From assembly GCF_014202695.1 (NCBI RefSeq), contig NZ_JACHHH010000006.1:1-64000 (forward strand): a stretch of DNA of 64,000 nt. Reading direction: 5' to 3'. The stretch comes from Oribacterium sinus (GTDB lineage: Bacteria > Bacillota > Clostridia > Lachnospirales > Lachnospiraceae). The position numbers and the translations under genes were made by a program. Each line of letters begins with the position of its first letter. Positions within the stretch are counted from its first letter, which is position 1. Below are positions 34,944 to 43,700 of the stretch, piece after piece. The notes beneath the pieces were generated by a model. The model saw nothing but the letters and a program-made list of their open reading frames with translations, had not been told where the DNA came from and did no database searches.

Positions 34944-37037
34944 ATGAAAGTTTATGAAACCGGCAGTATTCGTAACGTAGTTCTTTTAGGTCATGGAGGT
35001 GCCGGAAAAACCACCATTGCAGAAGCATTAGCTTATGTAACTTCTGGAATTAATAGAATGGGCAGTGTTGATGACGGGAACACCTTGTCTGACTTTGATA
35101 AAGAAGAAAAGAAGCGGAAGTTTTCAATTTCCACTTCCGTGATTCCTATCGAGTATAAGGGAGAGTCCGGAGAGCTGAAGATGAATATTTTGGATACTCC
35201 CGGATACTTCGACTTTGTAGGAGAGGTGGAAGAGGCTGTTTCTGCAGCGGATGCGGCGATTATCGTGGTAAACGGTAAGGCGGGGATTGAGCCGGGAACG
35301 GTACGGGCCTGGGAGCTATGCGAAGCCAATGCTCTTCCCAGACTGTTCTTTGTCAGCAATATGGATGATGATAAGGCTTCCTTCAGACAGCTGGTTTTGG
35401 ATCTGGAAAAGCAGTTTGGTAAGTCCGTAGCACCTTTCCAGCTTCCTATCCGTGAAAATGAGAAATTCGTGGGCTTTGTAAACGTGGTAAAGATGGCTGG
35501 AAGACGATTTACAAAGATGAATGAATATGAGGCTTGTCCTATTCCCGACTATGTTGAGAAGCACTTAACCATTGCCCGTTCCGCCTTGCTGGAGGCAGTA
35601 GCGGAAAGTTCCGATGAACTGATGGAGAAGTATTTTGCCGGAGAAGAGTTTACGGTAGAAGAGATTCAGGCGGCTTTACGGGAGAATGTAGAAGCCTGCA
35701 AGATTGCTCCGGTGCTTATGGGATCCGGGCCAAATGTTCAGGGCTTTAATGTATTGCTTCAGGTTTTGGAGAAATACTTCCCCTCTCCTGAGTCCTTGGA
35801 ATCCATCGGTGTGGATGCTTCTACAGGAGAACACTTTAGAGCAAAGTATCAGTCCGATAAGAGCCTTAGTGCAAAGATTTGGAAGACCATCGCAGATCCT
35901 TTCCTTGGAAAATACAGTCTATTTAAGATTTGTACCGGTGTATTAAAGGCCAATTCCGAGATTTACAATGTGAACAAAGAAAGCATGGAAAAGGTGGGAA
36001 AGCTCTATCTTCTTCGGGGAAATACCCCTATCGAAGTGCCTGAATTAAAGAGTGGAGACATCGGTGCGGTAGCGAAGTTAAATATCAGTGAAACAGGAGA
36101 CAGTATCTCCGTTCGTAATGCACCTATTTTGTATCATGGACCCAAGCTTTCCGAGCCCTTTACCTTTATGGCTTATCGTGCAGAGCAAAAGGCGGATGAG
36201 GATAAGCTTTCCACTGCTTTACAGAAGATGATGGACGAGGATAGAACCATCAGATTACAGGCTGACCCTGAAAACAGACAGAGCTTAATTTATGCTATCG
36301 GAGAACAGCAGTTAGAGGTTTTGGCTTCCCGATTAAAGGATAGATACAATGTTTCCATTAACCTGGAAAAGCCTCGCTTTGCTTATCGGGAGACCATTAA
36401 GAAGACCGTAAAGGTTCAGGGCAAATATAAGAAGCAGTCCGGTGGACACGGACAGTATGGAGATGTTGTTATGGAATTCTCTCCAAGCTTTGACTATGAC
36501 CAGGCCTATACTTTTAAAGAGCAGGTATTCGGCGGTGCAGTACCGAAGAACTACTTCCCGGCTGTTGAAAAGGGAATTGCAGAGTCCTGCAAGAAGGGAC
36601 CTTTGGCAGGATATCCTGTTGTAGGTGTCAATGCCACCTTGTTGGACGGCTCCTACCACCCTGTAGACTCCTCCGAGCAGGCCTTTAAGACAGCGGCTTC
36701 CATGGCTTTTAAGGATGCTTTCCTTCAGGCAAGCCCCATGCTTTTAGAGCCGATTGCACACCTGAATGTTACTGTTCCGGATGCCTTTACCGGAGATATT
36801 ATGGGAGATCTGAATAAGCGTAGAGGAAAGATTTTGGGTATGACCGCTCTTAGAGACGGAAAGCAGCTGGTTGAGGCTGAGCTTCCCATGAGTAACCTCT
36901 ATCTTTATAACACCGACCTTCGTTCCATGACCGGAGGAGCAGGAAGCTTTTCCTTCTACTTCGTTCGCTATGAGCAGGCTCCCGGAGATATCCAGAATCG
37001 TGTAGTGGAAGAGTCCAAGAAGATGATGGAAGAGTAA
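34944..37037 (+). CDS. Elongation factor G-like translation GTPase (FusA2 type)
   Basis: The 697-residue protein has all five EF-G domains in order: G domain (1-about 270), domain II, and domains III-V, including GGHGQYGDVVMEFSP and GDIMGDLNKRRGKILGM. It differs from canonical EF-G in the GTPase motifs: G1 is GHGGAGKTT (16-24) instead of AHIDAGKTT, G3 is DTPGYFDF (84-91), and G4 reads SNMD (138-141) instead of NKMD. This marks the EF-G-like paralogues common in Clostridia, whose role (an alternative elongation or recycling step, or ribosome rescue) is not settled. It is not next to rpsL/rpsG/tuf, where the main fusA normally lies. Confidence 0.88.
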   Translation: MKVYETGSIRNVVLLGHGGAGKTTIAEALAYVTSGINRMGSVDDGNTLSDFDKEEKKRKFSISTSVIPIEYKGESGELKMNILDTPGYFDFVGEVEEAVSAADAAIIVVNGKAGIEPGTVRAWELCEANALPRLFFVSNMDDDKASFRQLVLDLEKQFGKSVAPFQLPIRENEKFVGFVNVVKMAGRRFTKMNEYEACPIPDYVEKHLTIARSALLEAVAESSDELMEKYFAGEEFTVEEIQAALRENVEACKIAPVLMGSGPNVQGFNVLLQVLEKYFPSPESLESIGVDASTGEHFRAKYQSDKSLSAKIWKTIADPFLGKYSLFKICTGVLKANSEIYNVNKESMEKVGKLYLLRGNTPIEVPELKSGDIGAVAKLNISETGDSISVRNAPILYHGPKLSEPFTFMAYRAEQKADEDKLSTALQKMMDEDRTIRLQADPENRQSLIYAIGEQQLEVLASRLKDRYNVSINLEKPRFAYRETIKKTVKVQGKYKKQSGGHGQYGDVVMEFSPSFDYDQAYTFKEQVFGGAVPKNYFPAVEKGIAESCKKGPLAGYPVVGVNATLLDGSYHPVDSSEQAFKTAASMAFKDAFLQASPMLLEPIAHLNVTVPDAFTGDIMGDLNKRRGKILGMTALRDGKQLVEAELPMSNLYLYNTDLRSMTGGAGSFSFYFVRYEQAPGDIQNRVVEESKKMMEE

Positions 37038-37043
37038 AAAGAA

Positions 37044-37214
37044 ATGCTTACAATACTTAAGATAATATATCCCATTATAGTCGTGGTGGTAGGGTTTGCT
37101 CTTTCTTGTGTATTTTATGTTTGGAAACCAAGAGGAGTACTTGGGTTTTTTGTGTATTGCCTTATTATTATTTTGATGATTATAGTGGGCAAAAAAATAT
37201 ACCATAAGAGTTAG
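37044..37214 (+). CDS. Small membrane protein, 56 residues
   Basis: A short frame begins six bases after the EF-G-like stop and ends at TAG 37212-37214. The product is very hydrophobic: helix 1 is IIYPIIVVVVGFALSCVFYV, a short WKPRGVLG loop follows, then helix 2 FFVYCLIIILMIIVG and a KKIYHKS tail. The two-helix shape with basic ends is what a real small membrane protein looks like. The ribosome site is weak (GGAAGAG, inside the upstream gene), so it depends on coupling. A terminator follows 29 bases later, supporting co-transcription. I do not recognise a family. Confidence 0.5.
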   Translation: MLTILKIIYPIIVVVVGFALSCVFYVWKPRGVLGFFVYCLIIILMIIVGKKIYHKS

Positions 37215-37243
37215 AATTGCATTTCAAACCAAATATCAAACTT

Positions 37244-37275
37244 AAAGGTAGCTATAGTTTTGGCTACCTTTTTTT
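37244..37275 (+). terminator. Terminator after the EF-G-like operon
   Basis: AAAGGTAGC (37244-37252) pairs with GCTACCTTT (37263-37271), followed by T5 and AT-rich sequence. Confidence 0.85.
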
Positions 37276-37516
37276 ATATTTACAAGGAAGAAATGAGCGT
37301 TATAGGACAAAACGTGTGTAAAAAAATATTTCAAAATTTAGCAGTAAATACTTGAAAATAAACTACAATAATGATAAACCTCTAATAAGTTAATTATAAC
37401 AAATTCGGGATGTAGTAAATTTATTGGATATCACTTGAGAAAAATGTAATTTAAGATTGTATTAATTTACTTCAAAATAGGGAAATAGCTATTAGAAGAA
37501 GGCAGGAGCGACGACT
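37276..37516. other. AT-rich intergenic stretch at the left of the small-gene islet
   Basis: No gene is seen. It contains a 40-base sequence at 37386-37425 (TAAGTTAATTATAACAAATT…) that recurs with 33/40 identity at 37871-37910, right at the end of the small membrane-protein gene downstream. Base composition is clearly more AT-rich than in the flanking housekeeping genes. Confidence 0.6.
37386..37425. repeat. Direct repeat bracketing a two-gene cassette, left copy
   Basis: Aligned without gaps to 37871-37910, 33 of 40 bases match. The two copies lie 485 bases apart and bracket the cassette 37517-37873. The right copy starts on the stop codon of the second gene. Confidence 0.65.
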
Positions 37517-37666
37517 TTGCCGAATTATTTATATGTGACAAGTGATATATATACAAGCCACAGCGTGGATAAAATTTATACTAGATATGAAAACAAATAT
37601 TATTTAGATTCGGCGAGAACACAGTATGTGGGTTCTTGGTCATTCAGTAAACGATGGGGACATTAA
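37517..37666 (+). CDS. Unrecognised 49-residue peptide gene (TTG start)
   Basis: A TTG codon at 37517 lies eight bases after GCAGGAG and opens a 49-residue frame ending at TAA 37664-37666. The peptide is rich in Tyr and Ser (NYLYVTSDIYTSHSVDKIYT…YVGSWSFSKRWGH), with no signal peptide or membrane segment. The next gene begins three bases after its stop and uses a ribosome site (GGGGA) inside this frame, which supports translation of both. The pairing of a short polar peptide with a small membrane protein recalls bacteriocin/immunity or toxin/antitoxin pairs, but I see no motif of a known family. It could also be the remnant of a longer gene. Confidence 0.35.
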   Translation: MPNYLYVTSDIYTSHSVDKIYTRYENKYYLDSARTQYVGSWSFSKRWGH

Positions 37667-37669
37667 AGT

Positions 37670-37873
37670 ATGAAATTTGCGAAACAGGAGATATTACGTG
37701 CACTTTTAATACTGGTAGTACAAATGCTAACAAGCTTTATGATAGCATATTTTACCGATAGAACATGGAGTTTAAAGAACTTCATTTCTAACGATACATT
37801 AATAGTATTTTGGGTTACTTATTTAGTTTGTACAATAGCTTTTGCATTTTTTAAGAAAGCCAATTTAAAATAA
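37670..37873 (+). CDS. Small membrane protein, 67 residues
   Basis: The product has two membrane helices (ILRALLILVVQMLTSFMIAYF and TLIVFWVTYLVCTIAFAFF) joined by a short polar loop (TDRTWSLKNFISND), with a basic tail KKANLK. Both ends probably face the cytoplasm. It starts three bases after the 49-residue frame, suggesting an operon. Size and topology fit immunity-type or holin-like proteins, but there is no identifying motif, so no function is assigned. Confidence 0.55.
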   Translation: MKFAKQEILRALLILVVQMLTSFMIAYFTDRTWSLKNFISNDTLIVFWVTYLVCTIAFAFFKKANLK

Positions 37874-37910
37874 GTTAGTTATAGCAAATTCAGGATATAC
37901 GAAATTAATT
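37871..37910. repeat. Direct repeat bracketing a two-gene cassette, right copy
   Basis: Counterpart of 37386-37425. It begins on the stop codon of the 67-residue gene, so the left copy may mark where an earlier duplicate of this gene's end once stood. Confidence 0.65.
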
Positions 37911-38048
37911 TCTTGTAAATGAAACGCATATTGATCGAGATTTGTCTGTGCGGTGAAGAATCATTTAGAAACAGTTCCTCTTGGTCAGCACATTCCAGCT
38001 GTGTCTTGGCTCAAAGTGTAAATATATTATAATAAAGGAGCAAATAAG

Positions 38049-38414
38049 ATGTTAACAATATTCACGATAGTAGTATGTGTGGTTTGCTATTTGATGAATA
38101 TTAGTGCGTTTTTAACGTATTTTTCTTATGTTCTTGCCTTTACAATATTGAAAGCATTTCTATCGAAAAGATTAAAAGATGTATACAATATAAGAAAAGC
38201 TGAAGCAATTTATACAGAAGTCGGATTTATGAATACTCTGGATTCATTTATTTCGCTCCTTTTCATAACGCTTTATTATGTGTTTAGAGAGTATGAGCAT
38301 TTTGGTATTGAGTATATGCTTCCGGTTCTTTTGTGCTATATCTTGATTTATAGATTTTTGTTTTGGGATGTAGGGTATAAAGTAAAGCAATTATTTAGAA
38401 AGAGCCATCAGTAA
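38049..38414 (+). CDS. Membrane protein of 121 residues, unknown family
   Basis: Starts behind a strong AAAGGAG (38034-38040). It has three or four hydrophobic segments: residues 1-20, 21-40 (AFLTYFSYVLAFTILKAFL), 70-90 (SFISLLFITLYYVF) and 98-115 (MLPVLLCYILIYRFLFW), with a polar, charged stretch SKRLKDVYNIRKAEAIYTEVG between the second and third. A TATAAT at 38028-38033 is too close to the ribosome site to be a normal promoter. It is the third small membrane-protein gene in this AT-rich islet and is followed by a terminator. No family recognised. Confidence 0.6.
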   Translation: MLTIFTIVVCVVCYLMNISAFLTYFSYVLAFTILKAFLSKRLKDVYNIRKAEAIYTEVGFMNTLDSFISLLFITLYYVFREYEHFGIEYMLPVLLCYILIYRFLFWDVGYKVKQLFRKSHQ

Positions 38415-38440
38415 ACAGAATACTATAAACGATCAGTTTG

Positions 38441-38478
38441 GAGGATATTTGTGTAAATGCAGAAATCCTCCTTTTTGA
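38441..38478 (+). terminator. Terminator at the right end of the islet
   Basis: GGAGGAT-TTT (38441 on) pairs, with one bulge, with AAATCCTCC ending at about 38472, followed by TTTTTG. Confidence 0.65.
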
Positions 38479-38754
38479 AGTTTCAAGGCGGGCACATGTT
38501 TGAGCCCGAAGGGCGAGTTTGCGCAGGAGCCTGAGTGAAAAAGCGAGTGCAGTGAGTAGGAAACGTAGTGTGTCTTTGAGGCAGAGCCTAAGCAAAGCAA
38601 GGCATTCATTAGTCTGCATGATGGAGTTGCCAACGATTACTTGACAGTAATCTAGCAAGAAATGACTTGCTGCTTTCATTGACAGAAAATCAAGAATACT
38701 CTATCATATCTCTGATTCCTTAAGAAGAAATAACGAGTTTCAGATGAGGTGAAT
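38479..38754. other. Unassigned intergenic sequence before plsX
   Basis: No convincing gene. The first part (about 38484-38600) is richer in G and C than the islet, with short dyads GCCCGAAGGGC (38511-38521) and AGGCAGAGCCT (38579-38589) and purine-rich wording, as in structured RNA or a decayed element. AGCAAG/CTTGCT (38654-38671) is another dyad. AACGAGTTTCA at 38732-38742 equals the two ends of the palindromic repeat joined without its centre and may be a deletion remnant. Confidence 0.4.
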
Positions 38755-39783
38755 ATGATTCGTATAGCCATTGATGCCATGGGAGGGGACTTAGCACCTG
38801 CTGCCATTGTAAAAGGGGCAATTGACAGCCTTTCTTCCTGCCTGAATACCAAGCTTCTTCTCTATGGAGAGGAGAAAGCCATTCAGGAGGAATGTGCCAA
38901 ATACCAATATGATACAGAAAGAATTGAGATTATTCCCTGTAGCGAGAATATCAGCTTGCATGAGTCTCCGGTTATGGCCATTCGGAGAAAAAAGGATTCC
39001 AGCATTGTTAGGGGAATGAAGGCGGTAAAAGAGGGAGAGGCAGAGGCCTTTCTTTCTGCCGGTTCCACCGGAGCAATTTTAGCCGGAGGACAGCTGATTG
39101 TAGGAAGAGAAAAGGGGGTACTCCGTCCTCCTCTTGCGGCTTTAATGCCCACAAGACAGGGGGTAACTCTACTTACTGACTGCGGCGCCAATGTGGATGC
39201 CCATCCGGAGTGGCTGGTACAGTTTGCCAAGATGGGTGCCATCTATATGAAGGAAATGCTGGGCGTTCCCTCCCCAACAGTAGGCCTGGTAAATATCGGT
39301 GCGGAAGAAGAAAAGGGAAATGCTCTGGTAAAGGCTGCCATGGAGAAGTGTAAGGAGGAAAAGGACTTAAACTTTATCGGTTCTGTGGAGGCCAGAGATA
39401 TTGTGGAAGGAAACTGTTCCGTAGTGGTGGCAGATGCCTTTGTGGGAAATGTGGTTTTGAAAATGTACGAGGGTGTAGGAAAGATGCTTCTTTCTGAGAT
39501 CAAGTCCGGCATTAAAGAGGGTGGCCCTCTTTCTTTGGTAGGCGGTGCTTTGATTTCTTCTGCCCTACGAAAGAGAATGACAAAATTTGATGCCAAAAGC
39601 TATGGAGGAGCTCCCATCCTGGGCTTGAAGGGCTTGGTAGTTAAAGTTCACGGCAATACGGACGGGGTGGAGATTACTACGGCCATTCGACAGGCCAAGG
39701 AATTTGCAGAAAAGGGCTTGACTAAGAAGATTGCGGAAGCCTTGGATTTCTCTGATAAAGAAGAGGAAAGCAAGGAAGAATAG
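38755..39783 (+). CDS. plsX: Phosphate acyltransferase PlsX
   Basis: Makes acyl-phosphate from acyl-ACP for phospholipid synthesis. From ATG 38755 the product has 342 residues and the family segments RIAIDAMGGDLAP, FLSAGSTGAILAGG, LLTDCGANVD and GNVVLKMYEGVGKML. GTG at 38749, two codons earlier, is possible, but GAGGTG then becomes part of the start itself. It is 21 bases from acpP, whose product supplies its substrate. Confidence 0.95.
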   Translation: MIRIAIDAMGGDLAPAAIVKGAIDSLSSCLNTKLLLYGEEKAIQEECAKYQYDTERIEIIPCSENISLHESPVMAIRRKKDSSIVRGMKAVKEGEAEAFLSAGSTGAILAGGQLIVGREKGVLRPPLAALMPTRQGVTLLTDCGANVDAHPEWLVQFAKMGAIYMKEMLGVPSPTVGLVNIGAEEEKGNALVKAAMEKCKEEKDLNFIGSVEARDIVEGNCSVVVADAFVGNVVLKMYEGVGKMLLSEIKSGIKEGGPLSLVGGALISSALRKRMTKFDAKSYGGAPILGLKGLVVKVHGNTDGVEITTAIRQAKEFAEKGLTKKIAEALDFSDKEEESKEE

Positions 39784-39804
39784 ATTACAGGAAAGGACAG
39801 TAAT

Positions 39805-40041
39805 ATGGAATTAGATAAGTTAAAAGAAATTATTGCCAGAGAATTACAGCATGTCAAGAAAGAGGAGATTACGGAGGATTCTCGTTTTGTAGAGGATTTA
39901 AATGCTGATTCCTTGGATATTGTACAGATTATTATGGGAATTGAGGAAGAGTTCGGCATTGAAATTCCGGAAGAAGCAAGCTTTCAAATTAAGACCGTTG
40001 GAGAAGCACACAAAGCTATTTTAAAGGCTTTAGGAAAATAA
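39805..40041 (+). CDS. acpP: Acyl carrier protein
   Basis: Carrier of growing fatty acids. The 78-residue acidic protein has the phosphopantetheine site ADSLDIV with Ser36. It lies between plsX and rnc in the usual order, with AGGAAAGGA upstream. Confidence 0.97.
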   Translation: MELDKLKEIIARELQHVKKEEITEDSRFVEDLNADSLDIVQIIMGIEEEFGIEIPEEASFQIKTVGEAHKAILKALGK

Positions 40042-40043
40042 AA

Positions 40044-40769
40044 ATGATGGAAAACATGGGCAGCACTCCGTCTCTTTCCAGGCTGGAAGAGGATTTGGGG
40101 TACCACTTTCAAGATCAGAAGCTTTTATTGCACGCCTTAACCCATCCTTCCTATTCCAATGAGATGGGGCATCCCAAGGAAGCCTCCAATCAAAGGCTGG
40201 AATTTCTGGGGGATGCGGTGTTGGAGCTGGTTTCCAGTACCCTTCTTTACCATAAAAAACCGGTGATTCAAGAGGGGCGGATGACCAAGCTTCGGGCGGC
40301 ATTGGTATGCGAATCGGCTCTGGCTGTGGTGGCAAAATCGCTACAGCTTTCTTCTTATCTTCTTTTAGGAAAGGGAGAGGAAAGAGAGGGGATTCAATTT
40401 CGGGATTCCGTTTTATCCGATGCTTTGGAAGCGGTGATTGGAGCCATTTATCTTGACGGCGGTATGGAAAAGGCGGAAGGCTTTGTTCGGGGAAAGGTTT
40501 TATCCGATATTGAGCATAAAACCCTCTTCCAGGATGCGAAAACCATGTTGCAGGAGTATTGTACGGCAAAACATTATCCTCTGGAGTATGATTTATTGGA
40601 GGAAAGCGGTCCCTTTCATCAGCGTTTTTACAAGGTGTCCGTAAAGGTAAATGAAGAAGTTTACGGCATCGGAGAGGGAAGTTCCAAAAAGAAGGCAGAG
40701 CAGGCGGCTGCCTATTTTGCATTAGAAAAAATAAAGGTGGAAACAGGGGATGTATTTAAAGTCTATTGA
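40044..40769 (+). CDS. rnc: Ribonuclease III
   Basis: Cuts double-stranded RNA in rRNA and mRNA processing. The 241-residue protein has the endonuclease motif NQRLEFLGDAVLELV, the acidic DALEAVIGAIYLDGG, and a C-terminal dsRNA-binding domain (DAKTMLQEYC…YGIGEGSSKKKAEQAAA). It overlaps smc by 20 bases. Given the long palindromes in this window, it is also the enzyme most likely to act on their transcripts. Confidence 0.96.
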   Translation: MMENMGSTPSLSRLEEDLGYHFQDQKLLLHALTHPSYSNEMGHPKEASNQRLEFLGDAVLELVSSTLLYHKKPVIQEGRMTKLRAALVCESALAVVAKSLQLSSYLLLGKGEEREGIQFRDSVLSDALEAVIGAIYLDGGMEKAEGFVRGKVLSDIEHKTLFQDAKTMLQEYCTAKHYPLEYDLLEESGPFHQRFYKVSVKVNEEVYGIGEGSSKKKAEQAAAYFALEKIKVETGDVFKVY

Positions 40770-43700
40770 AATTCAAGGATTTAAGTCCTTTGCCAATAAA
40801 ACTGTTTTGGATTTTTCTCCCGGAATTACCGGGATCGTAGGGCCTAACGGCTCCGGAAAATCCAATATTTCTGATGCGGTTCGTTGGGTTTTGGGAGAAC
40901 AGAAGGTAAAACAGCTTCGTGGGAATTCCATGCAGGATGTTATTTTCTCAGGAACTGCCTTAAGAAGAGCCCAGGGCTATGCCTATGTAAGCATGTGTTT
41001 TGACAATGCAGACCATGCCTTAAATCTTCCTTATGAAGAAATTACCGTTAGTAGAAGACTGTATCGTTCCGGAGAATCGGAATATCGTTTAAATGATGCG
41101 GAATGCCGTTTAAAGGATATTCACGAGCTTTTTTATGATACCGGAATCGGAAAAGAAGGCTATTCCCTAATCGGACAGGGGCAGATTGATAAGATTTTGT
41201 CCGGAAAGGCGGAAGAGCGAAGGGCTCTCTTTGATGAGGCGGTGGGAATTGTTAAGTTCAAAAGAAGAAAGGACATTTCCCAGAAAAAGCTGGAAGAAGA
41301 GCAGGCCAATATGGAGCGTATTCAGGATATTCTTTCTGAGCTGGAAAAGCAGCTGGCCCCATTGGAGAGACAGTCCGGAAAGGCAAAGAATTATCTACAG
41401 CTTAGAGATAAGCTCTTACTTTATGAAGCCAATCTTTTCCTTCTGGAAATGAAGGAGGCGGAGAAGGGCTTAGAGGAATTAGCGAAAAAAATTGAGAATT
41501 TAAGCTATTACCAAAAGGAAGAGGAAGAGAAACAGAATCGTTTAACCCAAGCCTTTTTAGCAATGGAAAGGGAGGGGGACGCCTTAGAGGCGGAGGAACA
41601 GAGAATTCGACAGCGGGAAGAAGAGTATCTGTCGGAAAAGGCGGAGATAGAACGCCGGATTTCTCAGCTTCGAGAGGATATTTCCGGAAAAGAAAGCAGT
41701 AAAAAGCATTTTCAGGATCAAATTGAAAAGCTAAAGGAGGAAAGTAGCCGGCTTCTTGGAAAGATGGAGGATTTGGCGGCTACTTTATTTGCTATGCAGG
41801 AGCAGTTTTCCTCTTTGCTCCCTTTTAGTAAGGACAAGTCAGAAGTTCAGCTGGACATTGATTTTATTCGTTCCACCATTAAGGAAGCGGAAAGAACCAT
41901 TCAAAACTGCTTCGAGAATAACTTTGCTTTTGAAGAGGCTCCAAAGCTGTCTAAGGGCGAGGAAGAGAATCTTGGAGAGCAGTTTTTAGCCTTTCAGGAA
42001 AAAGAGGAGGAGCTGAAAAAAGCCAAGGAAGCATTTCAGTCTTTACTGCAAACAATGCAGGGACTTTCCCGGGAATTGCAGGGAAAAAGACAGGAGCTGG
42101 AATCTGAAAAGAGTCGTTTGGCCCTTCAGGAGAGGGCGGTAGAAAATCAAAGCCTTCGCCTTGACAATCTGGAAAATCTTGCGGAGCGTTATGAGGGCTT
42201 CGGAAATGCGGTTCGTTTCTGCATGAGGGAAAAGGATAGAGAAAAAGGCCTTATCGGTGTTGTGGCTGAGCTGATATCCGTTCCCAAAGACTATGAACTG
42301 GCACTGGAAACGGTACTTGGTTCCGGTCTGCAACAGTTGGTTTGTGAAGATGAAGGCACTGCAAAACGATTGATTGAAAAGTTAAAAAGGGAGAGGCAGG
42401 GGAGAGCCAGTTTCCTTCCTTTGCCTTCCCTTCGGAAAAACAGAGATGAAAAATATGATAGTTTAAAAAAGGAAGCGGGAGTGATTGGGGTATTTGCAGA
42501 CCTGATTAAGGTTCCGGATTCCTGTAAGGGCTTAGAAAATTATCTTTTATCCAGAGTGCTTTTGGTGAAAAGCATGGAGGAGGCCCTTAGCTTAGAAAAG
42601 AAATATCATCATAGCCTAAGGATAGTTACTCTGGAAGGAGAGCTTTTACAGGCAGGAGGAGCTATTTCCGGAGGTGCCTATAAAAATAATTCCTCTCTTA
42701 TGGGAAGAAAAAGAGAGATGGAAGAACTTAAGGAGAGCATTGAGAAGGGAAAGGAAGCCTGCAACACTATTCGGAAGGCTGTAGAGGAGAAGGTGAAGGC
42801 CTGCAATAGGCTGGAACAGGAGCTCTCCGCTAAAGAAGAAGAAAGGCATCAACAGGAAAAGGGGCTTTCTGAGCTGGAGCTTATGTTACAGGCGAAGATG
42901 CAGTTAGAGTATCAAACCCTGTCCACCAAGACGGATTTTCTGACGGAGCAGATGCATGGCTACAGCGATGCTTTGGAAAAACTCTTTGCGGAAAAATTTG
43001 ATCTGGAAGAGGCGGAAAAGCAGTCAAAGGAATCCGTATTGCATCAGGAAGAGGAAATTCTAAAGCTGCAGAAAAAGCTTTCCGATGGAGAAAAAGCATT
43101 TTCCGATAGAAAGGAAAGCCTGCAAAGTATTCAGGAGCAGAAGCAAAAGATTGCCGAAAAACAAAAGGCATATTTTGCGGAAAAGGAGAAGTTTGCAGAG
43201 GCTCAGTTAAATCAGGAAAAGGAAGCTCTTCGTCTGGAAAATCAAAAGGAAAAATTAGAGGAGCAAAGCGCCAAGTCCGCCCAATATATTTTGGAAGAGT
43301 ACGGTCTAAAGTTCTCCGAGGTGAAGCAGTATTACCGGGAGGAGCTTTGCGAAGATCCTGCGCTTTCCAAGGAAATTCAGGAAATGAAGGGGAATATTCG
43401 GAGTCTGGGACCTATCAATCTGGACAGCATTCAGCAATTTGAAGAAGTTTCGGAGCGTTACAGCTTCCTGCATCAACAGGTGGAGGATCTTCTTGCTTCC
43501 GAAAAATCTTTACAGGAGATTATCGCCGACCTGGATCGGGGGATGCGAAAGCAGTTCCATGAAAATTTCTCCAAGATTCAAGTGGAGTTCAACAAGGTTT
43601 TTCGGGTTCTCTTTGGGGGAGGACAGGGAAGACTGGAAATGGAAGAGGGGGAGGATGTGCTGGAAAGCGGTATTCGTATCGTGGCAGAGCCTCCCGGAAA

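Noticed and set aside
37921-38027. Short GTG frame before the 121-residue membrane-protein gene (about 23 codons, ending …HIPAVSWLKV)
   Set aside because: The wording looks protein-like, but it is too short, has no ribosome site, and could only be a remnant; not supported as a gene.
38395-38679. A 94-codon minus-strand frame before plsX
   Set aside because: Leu/Arg-rich with no ribosome site, spanning a terminator and a dyad-rich segment; most likely a chance frame over non-coding sequence.
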